In this document: positions 37,229 through 44,769 of the stretch, in pieces
How the letters are laid out: every line of letters begins with the position of its first letter
How positions within the stretch are numbered: position 1 is the stretch's first letter
IMG/VR virus record: IMGVR_UViG_3300012269_000002
Span: 1-64,000 of that record
Source: a virus
Strand: one strand, 5' to 3'
DNA: 64,000 nt
Made by a program: the position numbers and the translations under genes
The notes under the pieces: model-generated
What the model was told of the DNA's origin: nothing
Databases searched by the model: none
Seen by the model: only the letters and a program-made list of their open reading frames with translations

Positions 37229-37408
37229 ATGGATAATAAAAAAAACATTAAAGATAGTGTTAATTCGTTTTTAGGTGAAGATGAAAAAACATTAGAACAA
37301 GAAATGGATTGTTCTTCGGGCACTTGTGTAATCAAGAGCGATAAAAGCTTAGTAGAAAGAATTAACAAAACAATAATAACTGAGGACGGTAGACAACTAT
37401 TGTTTTAA
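37229..37408 (+). CDS. Small conserved protein with CSSGTC motif
   Basis: A 59-residue gene: MDNKKNIKDSVNSFLGEDEK, TLEQEMDCSSGTCVIKSDKS, then LVERINKTIITEDGRQLLF. It has two Cys four residues apart and a C-terminal (V/I)xxEDGRQLL ending that I recall from short proteins in other large marine phages. It lies 12 bases before the acidic protein gene and shares a late-type motif with it, so the two may be expressed together. Function unknown. Confidence 0.65.
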   Translation: MDNKKNIKDSVNSFLGEDEKTLEQEMDCSSGTCVIKSDKSLVERINKTIITEDGRQLLF

Positions 37409-37420
37409 TACATAAAGGAA

Positions 37421-38191
37421 ATGCATAAAAATATTAACAAAAACTTACTTAGTGAAGAAGTTAAGAGATTTAAACTAATGTCCGAGTACGCCTTCTATGA
37501 AGATAGAACACCAGACAACGGACTTAGCGATGAAGACTTAATATTAGGTATGACCGAAGATGACGATTTAAACTCAGATGAAGATGCACTTGATGCCGAA
37601 GCTGATGCGGTAGCCGATGATTTAGGGTCTGATTTAGGGCCAGAAGGTGATGGTGGTGAAGAACTTGGTGGTGATTTAGAAGGTGGTGATGAAGATTTGG
37701 AAGATTTAGAATCCATGGACGAACCTATGGACGAACCTATGGATGAACCTATGGAGGATGATGCAGTTGAATTAGATGTAACTGAATTAGTTAATGGTAC
37801 TGATGAAGCGACACAAGCAGCAAATGCTGCAAGTGCGGCAGCTGATGAAAGTAACGCTAAGATGGGAAAATTAATGGGTATGGTATCTAAATTAGAAAAA
37901 CAATTGGATAGTATGAACGCAATTTCAAATAAAATTGACAACTTAGAACAAGAATTAGAAAAAAGAGCACCGACCCCAGATGAAAAAATAGAGATGAGGT
38001 CATTGGATTCTTACCCATATAATCTTAAATTAACTGATTTCTGGTCACAACAAAAAGGTCAGTACGATGTCATGAATGACGAAGAAAAAGAAGAGGAATA
38101 TACTTTAACGAGACAAGATGTTGATTCATCATACTCAGACTCAATGACTAAGGACTCGTTTGATAATACTTACGAAGAAGAGGATATTTAA
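37421..38191 (+). CDS. Acidic, scaffold-like protein
   Basis: 256 residues, very acidic. The N-terminal helix NLLSEEVKRFKLMSEYAFYE is followed by an Asp/Glu/Gly-rich region (about 45-125) containing three tandem DEPM units. An Ala-rich helix and a coiled coil follow (KLMGMVSKLEKQLDSMNAIS, KIDNLEQELEKRA), then an acidic tail. The combination of coiled coil and acidity is common in phage scaffold or prohead core proteins, but no capsid gene is nearby, so the role is uncertain. A strong terminator follows the gene. Confidence 0.6.
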   Translation: MHKNINKNLLSEEVKRFKLMSEYAFYEDRTPDNGLSDEDLILGMTEDDDLNSDEDALDAEADAVADDLGSDLGPEGDGGEELGGDLEGGDEDLEDLESMDEPMDEPMDEPMEDDAVELDVTELVNGTDEATQAANAASAAADESNAKMGKLMGMVSKLEKQLDSMNAISNKIDNLEQELEKRAPTPDEKIEMRSLDSYPYNLKLTDFWSQQKGQYDVMNDEEKEEEYTLTRQDVDSSYSDSMTKDSFDNTYEEEDI

Positions 38192-38213
38192 CATAATTTG
38201 TGTTGCATATTAA

Positions 38214-38240
38214 AAAGAAGGCTTTTGCCTTCTTTTTTTT
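38214..38240 (+). terminator. Terminator after acidic protein
   Basis: 9-bp stem (aaagaaggc / gccttcttt) with tttt loop followed by a T-run. Confidence 0.88.
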
Positions 38241-38250
38241 GTTTAAAACA

Positions 38251-38281
38251 TTGATTTAATCGATTATATTAACTTTATTTG
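38251..38281 (+). promoter_or_regulatory. Bacteroidetes-type promoter for the gp32 unit
   Basis: TTG (38251-38253), 20 bases, TTTATTTG (38274-38281), the same variant box as the DNA polymerase promoter. The leader to gp32 would be about 185 bases. It contains a possible 23-codon reading frame (38364-38435) with no recognisable product. Confidence 0.65.
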
Positions 38282-38471
38282 CGGTATAGGAAATATGAAA
38301 ATATTTTAAAAAAAGTTGCTAAAAAAAGTTTACTTTTCGGAATTTTTACGTATATCTAATAAGATGATTATTCATATGCATATTACACAAAACTACTACG
38401 AAAAACAATTACGAGAGGTTAAATTGCCAGAATAACTATTATAAATAACTATTACATTAAAAAAAACAATT

Positions 38472-39428
38472 ATGAGTAACATTTTTGAAAGCATGTTAAA
38501 ACAGTACGATGAATCACATAATCCCGTGGCATCAAACGCTAAAAAGTACGATTTAAAAAACTACTTTAGTACTTACCTGAAAGATGGTGTAAATCAAATC
38601 ACAAAAAAAATTAGAATTTTACCTCCTATGGAAGGGTCAACCGTTCCCTGGGTAGTAAAGTGGGGTCACAAAATTCAAGTTGAAGGCTCTTGGAAAACAT
38701 TCGCATGTCTTAAACATGAGTATGAAGATGCATGTCCTTTCTGTGAAGCTAGAGAGGTTCTATTATCCTCTGGTGAAGCTAGTGATAAAGAGTTAGCTAA
38801 AAAATATTCGGCTAGAATGATGTATGTCGTTAAAGTTATCGACAGAGATTTTGAATCAGAAGGAGTTAAATTCTGGAGATTTAATCACGATTACAGAAAA
38901 ACTGGTATTTTCGATAAAATAATGGGAGCTATTAAAGCGGTTCAACATGATATATCGGACCCACAAACTGGTAGGGATTTGAATATTGAAATCGCAAGAG
39001 ACCAAAACAAAAGACCAGTTGTCCAATCAATATCTTACCCATTAGTATCAACACCATTAAATGCGGATGCTGGAATAGCTACCGATTGGTTGTCTGACAC
39101 TAGAGTTTGGCAAGATGTTTATAGTGTAAGAGATTATAACTATTTAGCGATTGTAGTTAGTGGAGAAGTTCCAGTATGGAGCAAGGCTAAAGAAAAGTTC
39201 GTTGCAAAATCATCACTTGATGTACCTAATACTGGTGGAGATAAGTCTCATGATGATTTAGATTCTGAATTAGTTATGGGTGGACCTAAAGTTAATCCTA
39301 CCGACAACACCGCTAAAGGTGTGGTTCAGGTTAGTACACCAGCAGTTGATTTAGCTAAAGTTAATACAGTTAAACCTAAACCATCTCAAATCGAAGAAGA
39401 TGATGAGGATGATGACTTACCATTCTAA
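38472..39428 (+). CDS. Single-stranded DNA-binding protein (gp32-like)
   Basis: Coats ssDNA at the replication fork and in recombination. Residues 79-91 contain C-x2-H-x5-C-x2-C (CLKHEYEDACPFC), the zinc-binding block of gp32. The fold region includes FWRFNHDYRKTGIFDKIMGA and YLAIVVSGEVPVW. The C-terminus is a flexible acidic tail ending EDDEDDDLPF, the protein-contact tip of SSBs. At 318 residues it is close to T4 gp32 (301). It leads an operon with UvsX, the flap nuclease and one unknown gene. The about 185-base leader after the promoter leaves room for gp32-type autoregulation, but no pseudoknot was worked out. Confidence 0.9.
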   Translation: MSNIFESMLKQYDESHNPVASNAKKYDLKNYFSTYLKDGVNQITKKIRILPPMEGSTVPWVVKWGHKIQVEGSWKTFACLKHEYEDACPFCEAREVLLSSGEASDKELAKKYSARMMYVVKVIDRDFESEGVKFWRFNHDYRKTGIFDKIMGAIKAVQHDISDPQTGRDLNIEIARDQNKRPVVQSISYPLVSTPLNADAGIATDWLSDTRVWQDVYSVRDYNYLAIVVSGEVPVWSKAKEKFVAKSSLDVPNTGGDKSHDDLDSELVMGGPKVNPTDNTAKGVVQVSTPAVDLAKVNTVKPKPSQIEEDDEDDDLPF

Positions 39429-39456
39429 ATTAAATTAAAATATAATACAATATAAT

Positions 39457-39479
39457 AATGGGTGTGTGATGCACCCATT
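39457..39479 (+). other. Hairpin between gp32 and uvsX
   Basis: Perfect 8-bp stem (aatgggtg / cacccatt) with a 7-base loop, not followed by a T-run. It may lower or process the transcript between the two genes. Confidence 0.4.
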
Positions 39480-39508
39480 GTTATCTACAATAATTAATAA
39501 ATTTAAAT

Positions 39509-40612
39509 ATGGCAAAAAAAGCACCAAAAAAAGTAGTAGAAAAGAAAAATTTTGATTTAGATTCGTTCTTAGAATCCGAAAATTTAAACTCAGACCCAAA
39601 AGATAAAGAATTATCCTGGGTACCATTATCAAAGGCTTGGCATGATTCATTAAAATTACCTGGTTTTCCAAGAGGTTTTGTTAGCTTAATTAGAGGTTAT
39701 TCAAATACAGGTAAATCAACAGCATTTTATGAGGCCATTGCTGGCGCACAAAAAATAGGCGACTTTGCCGTGGTTATTGAAACCGAAGGTAACTGGAACG
39801 ATGGTCACGCAAAAATGGTCGGGGTTAAGTTTAAAGAAGTGGTAGATGAAAAAACTGGCGAGATAACCGAAAAACCAGATGGGTTTATGTTACTTAGAGG
39901 TAAGGATTTATATGATAGATATAAAAACTATGACCACAAGGATTCAAAAATGACCACAAAACCAACTAGGGGTGAACCAGTTATTGAAGATGTTGCGTTA
40001 TTTATTAATGAAATGATTGACAAACAATCAGAAGGTTTAATAGATAGAAACATGGTATTCCTTTGGGATTCAATCGGAACACTTAACTGTTATAAATCAG
40101 CAGTATCTAATGCTAGTAATAACATGTGGAATGCTGGCGCAATGGGATGCTTCCAATCACTGGTTAACTTTAAGATACCAGCGAGTAGAGATATCGATAG
40201 TGAGTATATTAATACATTTATATGTGTTCAAAAAATATGGTTGGATAGTATGAACGGTACGGTAATTAAACACAAGGGTGGTGAATTTATGTTCTATAAT
40301 TGTAGAATACTGGTACACTTAGGTGGTATATTAACACATGGTACTACTAAATTAAAAGCTAAATCATTAGGCCAAGATTACCAATATGGAATTAAGGCTA
40401 AGATTAGGTGTGAGAAAAATCATGTAACGGGTATTGAAAGAAGTGGAGATATCGCTTCAACACCTCACGGATATGTTAATCCAGATGAACTTGATGAGTA
40501 CAAAAAAGAACACCGTGCATTCATTCATGAAGCATTGAGTGTAGATTATGATGCAAAAATTGACTTTTCAGAAGAAGATGGCAATTTTGATGATGTGGAT
40601 AAGGAAAGTTAA
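39509..40612 (+). CDS. UvsX/RecA-type recombinase
   Basis: DNA strand-exchange ATPase of T4 UvsX type. Walker A is G63-Y-S-N-T-G-K-S70, Walker B is MVFLWDSIGTL, and the DNA-binding/ATPase core continues through NNMWNAGAMGCFQSLVNFKI and FICVQKIWLDSMNG. The C-terminus is acidic. At 367 residues it is close to T4 UvsX (391). It lies between gp32 and the flap nuclease, so the recombination and replication proteins are made together. Confidence 0.9.
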   Translation: MAKKAPKKVVEKKNFDLDSFLESENLNSDPKDKELSWVPLSKAWHDSLKLPGFPRGFVSLIRGYSNTGKSTAFYEAIAGAQKIGDFAVVIETEGNWNDGHAKMVGVKFKEVVDEKTGEITEKPDGFMLLRGKDLYDRYKNYDHKDSKMTTKPTRGEPVIEDVALFINEMIDKQSEGLIDRNMVFLWDSIGTLNCYKSAVSNASNNMWNAGAMGCFQSLVNFKIPASRDIDSEYINTFICVQKIWLDSMNGTVIKHKGGEFMFYNCRILVHLGGILTHGTTKLKAKSLGQDYQYGIKAKIRCEKNHVTGIERSGDIASTPHGYVNPDELDEYKKEHRAFIHEALSVDYDAKIDFSEEDGNFDDVDKES

Positions 40613-40642
40613 AAATAGTATTAACCTTTAAAGGTAAAAGTT

Positions 40643-41698
40643 ATGAGAAGATTGCCACCTAAAGAATTAGGTAATAAAGCAATTCAAAGTACATTAGTAG
40701 TCGATGGTAATGCCCTCTATAAAAGAGGTTTTATCGGGGCTAGGGAAGAATACAACCACAAGGGTAAACAAATAGGTGGTGTATACCAATTCCTAACGGT
40801 TTTAAGGAAGTTATTAGAAGATAATTTATATCACAATGTATTTGTGTTTTGGGACGGTGATTTTTCTGGAAAACTAAGGTGGGAAATTTACAAAGATTAT
40901 AAAATAGCTAGAGGTAAGGACTATATAAATGGGACTAAACCTGACGACCCATCTGAAATCATACAAAGGGGTATGGTATTCAATTATTTGGAAGAGTTAT
41001 ACGTTAGACAACTTGTGGATAATGTTGTCGAGGGTGATGATTTCATAGCCTATTACTGTAAGGTTAAAAAGGAACATGAAAAAATTACAATAGCCACAAG
41101 CGATAGGGATATGTGCCAATTAATTACGGATGATGTTAGAATCTATATGTTAGATTTAAAGACATATGTAACTAAGGATAATTTTAATACATATTTTAAA
41201 TATCATTTAGATAATGCCGCACTAATGAAAATATTATGTGGTGATAATAGTGATAGTATTAAAGGTGTAAGAAGACTTGGTGAAGGTACACTATTAAAAC
41301 ATTTTCCAGAGTTGACCGAAAGGAAGGTAGAGTTAGATGAAATTATAGAGGGTGCAATAAAACTACAGGGTGAAAGAATATCCAATAAACAAAAACCCCT
41401 ACAAATTCTGACCAATATTTCAGAAAGTATAACTGACGGAATACAAGGTAGTGATTTATTTGAAATAAACCGAAAACTAGTTGATTTGACAGTACCACTA
41501 TTAACCGAAGGGGCAATAGAGGAAATAAATAACCTAATCGATTCACCAATGAGTGACGATAGAAGCATAAAAAAAGTATATGCGATGTTAAAAGAGGATG
41601 GGATAGATAAGATGTTAGGTGAACATAGATTTACCGAGTACCTATTACCGTTTAAAAAATTAATTGAAAGAGAGAAAAAAAATAACATTTTAAATTAA
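40643..41698 (+). CDS. RNase H / 5'-3' flap exonuclease (T4 Rnh-like)
   Basis: FEN-family nuclease that removes RNA primers and flaps. Metal-binding blocks are in order: STLVVDGNALYKR, VFVFWDGDFSGKLR, VVEGDDFIAYY, ITIATSDRDMCQL and LCGDNSDSIKGVRRLGEGT (helix-hairpin-helix). At 351 residues it is a little longer than T4 RNase H (305). It follows uvsX by 30 bases and precedes an unknown gene by 5 bases in the same operon. Confidence 0.9.
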   Translation: MRRLPPKELGNKAIQSTLVVDGNALYKRGFIGAREEYNHKGKQIGGVYQFLTVLRKLLEDNLYHNVFVFWDGDFSGKLRWEIYKDYKIARGKDYINGTKPDDPSEIIQRGMVFNYLEELYVRQLVDNVVEGDDFIAYYCKVKKEHEKITIATSDRDMCQLITDDVRIYMLDLKTYVTKDNFNTYFKYHLDNAALMKILCGDNSDSIKGVRRLGEGTLLKHFPELTERKVELDEIIEGAIKLQGERISNKQKPLQILTNISESITDGIQGSDLFEINRKLVDLTVPLLTEGAIEEINNLIDSPMSDDRSIKKVYAMLKEDGIDKMLGEHRFTEYLLPFKKLIEREKKNNILN

Positions 41699-41703
41699 AA
41701 ACT

Positions 41704-42198
41704 ATGGAGAAAGTAAAAAAGAATTTTTGGGACGACTTTAGGTTTGAATTCAACCTTTACATCAATGACAATATTATATGTCAAAGAATGTTTAACGTTA
41801 AAGGCTACAATAAACAAGTCTTAAATTCATTAGAATTAAATGAGTTAATGAGGTCATTAACGGGTATCAACAACAATGAATTAGGGTATATGGGTGTTAT
41901 CCCAACCTACTTTAAATATTTGTGTTCAAATGTGTCTTGGAGACATTATAACCCTTACAGGTTATCTGAGACTAGTGAAAACGTAAAACCTATGTTTGAT
42001 AGTGAAGATATTTTCACATTTGAAATCAAGGTTGACAAGCGAGTTGTTGCCAAAAGTCAATTCTCAGGTAATTGGTTCCAAACGGACGTTAGGTATGCCG
42101 TTAATATTAGAGACATTATCCCAGAGATAATTTCAGAAATAGAGGAATATATGAGTAGAGAAGAGTACACCTTACCTTACGAATCTGGGGTTTATTAA
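41704..42198 (+). CDS. Hypothetical protein at the end of the gp32 operon
   Basis: 164 residues, unknown. The sequence FWDDFRFEFNLYINDNIICQRMF looks like an extended beta strand pair, followed by a helical RSLTGINNNELGYMG and an aromatic KYLCSNVSWRHYNPYRLS. No catalytic motif. Because it is co-transcribed with gp32, UvsX and the flap nuclease and ends in a terminator that overlaps its stop, a role in DNA replication is possible, but only by position. Confidence 0.6.
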   Translation: MEKVKKNFWDDFRFEFNLYINDNIICQRMFNVKGYNKQVLNSLELNELMRSLTGINNNELGYMGVIPTYFKYLCSNVSWRHYNPYRLSETSENVKPMFDSEDIFTFEIKVDKRVVAKSQFSGNWFQTDVRYAVNIRDIIPEIISEIEEYMSREEYTLPYESGVY

Positions 42199-42211
42199 CC
42201 CCAGATTTTTA
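42182..42211 (+). terminator. Terminator before gp41
   Basis: Perfect 9-bp stem (aatctgggg / ccccagatt) with an 8-base loop holding the stop codon, then a T-run. Confidence 0.88.
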
Positions 42212-42247
42212 AATCCCCATTTATAAAGTTAAAAAGTTTGAATAATT

Positions 42248-44692
42248 ATGAGTAAAATAGATAAAGATAAGTTAGGGTATTTAGGTATTGATTTCCAATA
42301 TAGGTTATTACAGCAAATTATAGTAGATAGAAAATTTGGTGAGTCGATTATAGATATAATGACACCAAATTACTTTGAAGATGCATTTTTAAGGAGTGTT
42401 GCTGGTAAAATAAAGGATAACTACGAAAAATACGAAACAATACCAGACATGAATAGTTTGGAATCTATATTATATGAAAATATAATTGATGAAGTTGACA
42501 AGGAAATGTATATCAGTTCCCTTAAAAGAATCAAAGAGGCCGAACAGAACAATAGTCTTAGAACCCAAGACATTGCAATGAAATTTTGCAAACAACAAGA
42601 GTTAAAAAAATCTGTAAGAGAAATGCAGTTGATAATTGAAAAGGGTGACTTGGACGATTATCATTTATGTGAAGAACTTCTTAAGAAAGCCTTAGAGGTC
42701 GGACATAGTAAAGATGATGGTATAGATGTATTCTATGATATCGAAAGTGTATTATCCGAAGATTTCAGGGACCCAATACCAACGGGTATCGATGGATTGG
42801 ATACTTACATGGATGGTGGATTGGCTAAAGGTGAATTAGCGGTGATTTTAGCCCCTACTGGGGTTGGTAAAGCTCAACCTCTTACATCTAAAATATTAAC
42901 ACCTAACGGTTGGACAACTATGGGAAAAATACAAGTTAATGATTTTGTTATTGGTGATGATGGTAAAAAGACTAAAGTTATTGGTGTGTTTCCACAAGGT
43001 AAACGACCTATATATGAAATTAAATTTAACGATGGTACATCTACATTATGTGATGAAGAACATTTATGGTCTGTAAATACAATAAACCAACGTAATCGTA
43101 AAACTAAAAAAAATGGTAAAGTAGTTTATCTACCAAGTGATGATAGTTTTAAAACGATTAAAACTAAAGACATGTTAGATGATATTAAAAAATGGGGTGG
43201 TAAAAATAATTATAAAATACCCATAGTTAAACCAGTTCAATTTGAAAATAATACTAAATTACCTATCGACCCATATGTAATGGGATTAATATTAGGTGAT
43301 GGATGCATTACGGATTCAAATCAACCTAGAATAACAACTAAAGATGAATTTATTGTTAATGAAGTTAAGAGTAGGTATAATGATGTTAATATTTATTCTA
43401 GAGAACGTTATATTGAAGAAAATAGTACCAATAAAATTATGTTAAATAAAAGGAGTATTCTTGAAATATCATTATTAGGTGCTAAATCTAAATTAAGTGA
43501 TTTAAAATTATATGGTTGTAATAGTGAATCTAAATTTATACCTAACTTATATTTGTTTAATACTATAGAAAATAGGTTATCTTTGTTACAAGGTTTAATT
43601 GATAGTGATGGTTACATTAATTCACATAGAATAGAATATGTGACTGTTTCAGAATCGCTATGTAATGGAATGATTGAGTTAATTCGTTCATTAGGTGGTA
43701 AAGTTAGTTTTAAAACGAAAATAGGTTCATATAAAAATAAATTAGGTGAAATTATTAACTGTAAAAAATATTATAGATTATCTATGAGTTTACCCAATAA
43801 TGGTATTATACCTTCCTTATTACCTCGTAAACGTAATAAATTTATAAATAGGGAAAAATATTCTAGTAATAAATTTATTACCTCAATTGAATATCACGGA
43901 CATTTAGAGGCACAATGTATTATGGTAGATAATATTAATCATTTATATGTGACAGATGATTATATTGTAACTCATAATACCACATTGAGCACTAAGTTAG
44001 CAAACCACGCTAAAAACATAGGTAAAAACGTTCTACAGATATTCTTTGAGGATAACCCAAAGATAATTCAGAAGAAACATTTAACATGTTGGATGGAAGG
44101 TAAATACACATTAAACGAGCTAAGTGAAAATAAAGAAGAAATATTTGCTGTTGCCGAGGAAATGCAAAGTAGACCTGGAACTATTAGATTAAAAAAATTT
44201 CCTAGTGATAGTACTACAATTCCGATAATTAAACAGTATATTAAAAAATTGATGTCACAAGGATTTAAACCTGATTTAGTTATATTGGATTATATTGACT
44301 GTGTACAATCAAGTAAACAATATAAGGAAAGTTGGGATGCGGAAGGTAATGTAATGCGACAATTTGAAACGATGTTATCAGAACTTGATATGGCTGGTTG
44401 GACCGCTGTTCAAGGTAACCGTTGTGTTTCTATTGATACTCATGTAGTTACTAAGAAAAATGGTAATATAAAAATAAAAGATATTGTTGAAGGTGATGAA
44501 ATATTAACACATAAAGGTTATAAGAAGGTAACACATGTATTTCCTATTGAAAAGCAACCGATATATAAAATAAAATTAAAATCTGGTAAAACTATAAATG
44601 TATCTAAAAAACATAAGTTTCCAACTAGTGATGGAAAACTTTTATCAATACAAGATGGTTTAAAAGTGGGTGATAAATTATTAACTAAATAA
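42248..44692 (+). CDS. Replicative helicase gp41, N-part, with cis-intein and intein N-half
   Basis: First of two genes for the DnaB-family replicative helicase (T4 gp41). Residues 1-208 are the primase-contact domain and the start of the RecA core, ending ILAPTGVGK. A 369-residue cis-intein (209-577) interrupts the Walker A motif. The helicase continues with TTLSTKLANHAKNIGKNVLQ, through LVILDYIDC (Walker B) to GWTAVQGNR. It then runs into the 89-residue N-half of a split intein (CVSIDTHVVTKKNGNIKIKD) and stops. The missing C-terminal 111 residues are on a separate gene at 45875, after an endonuclease gene. Summed exteins are 467 residues, like T4 gp41 (475). Confidence 0.93.
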   Translation: MSKIDKDKLGYLGIDFQYRLLQQIIVDRKFGESIIDIMTPNYFEDAFLRSVAGKIKDNYEKYETIPDMNSLESILYENIIDEVDKEMYISSLKRIKEAEQNNSLRTQDIAMKFCKQQELKKSVREMQLIIEKGDLDDYHLCEELLKKALEVGHSKDDGIDVFYDIESVLSEDFRDPIPTGIDGLDTYMDGGLAKGELAVILAPTGVGKAQPLTSKILTPNGWTTMGKIQVNDFVIGDDGKKTKVIGVFPQGKRPIYEIKFNDGTSTLCDEEHLWSVNTINQRNRKTKKNGKVVYLPSDDSFKTIKTKDMLDDIKKWGGKNNYKIPIVKPVQFENNTKLPIDPYVMGLILGDGCITDSNQPRITTKDEFIVNEVKSRYNDVNIYSRERYIEENSTNKIMLNKRSILEISLLGAKSKLSDLKLYGCNSESKFIPNLYLFNTIENRLSLLQGLIDSDGYINSHRIEYVTVSESLCNGMIELIRSLGGKVSFKTKIGSYKNKLGEIINCKKYYRLSMSLPNNGIIPSLLPRKRNKFINREKYSSNKFITSIEYHGHLEAQCIMVDNINHLYVTDDYIVTHNTTLSTKLANHAKNIGKNVLQIFFEDNPKIIQKKHLTCWMEGKYTLNELSENKEEIFAVAEEMQSRPGTIRLKKFPSDSTTIPIIKQYIKKLMSQGFKPDLVILDYIDCVQSSKQYKESWDAEGNVMRQFETMLSELDMAGWTAVQGNRCVSIDTHVVTKKNGNIKIKDIVEGDEILTHKGYKKVTHVFPIEKQPIYKIKLKSGKTINVSKKHKFPTSDGKLLSIQDGLKVGDKLLTK
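42872..43978 (+). other. Class 3 cis-intein (Ala1, WCT) in gp41 Walker A
   Basis: 369 residues, starting AQPLTSKILTPNGWTTMGKI, so residue 1 is Ala and not Cys or Ser. The class 3 triplet is present: W in CDEEHLWSV (block B), C in EAQCIMVDN (block F) and T in DYIVTHN (block G), with Thr at +1. In this class the block F Cys does the first attack. LAGLIDADG endonuclease motifs are MGLILGDGCI and LLQGLIDSDGYI. It splits GVGK from TTLSTKL, so ATP binding needs splicing. Confidence 0.88.
44423..44689 (+). other. Split intein N-half (gp41-8-like)
   Basis: 89 residues: CVSIDTHVVTKKNGNIKIKD, then YKKVTHVFPIEKQPIYKIKL and HKFPTSDGK; followed by a stop codon. From memory it resembles the N-half of the very fast gp41-8 split intein known from marine metagenomes. 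Insertion point QGNR/SSL is in a conserved motif of the helicase core. Confidence 0.9.
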
Positions 44693-44703
44693 CTTTTTTG
44701 TAC

Positions 44704-44769
44704 TGCGGTTAACTTTTTAATAAATTATAACTATTTATAATGAAATATATTATGAAAAAGTTAACTGCA
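44704..44769 (+). promoter_or_regulatory. Start-sequestering hairpin with internal late-type motif
   Basis: Arms 44704-44718 and 44755-44769 pair over 15 bp (one G-U). The 36-base loop holds TATTTAT at 44732-44738 and the ATG at 44752-44754 directly before the 3' arm. Read-through RNA would hide the start region; RNA begun inside the loop would not. Confidence 0.65.

Noticed and set aside
38364-38435. 23-codon reading frame in the gp32 leader
   Set aside because: Too short, with no recognisable product or coding signal beyond an ATG; noted only inside the promoter entry.
42212-42247. Host-type promoter for gp41
   Set aside because: An AAAGTTTG box exists but there is no TTG at the right distance; too weak to call.
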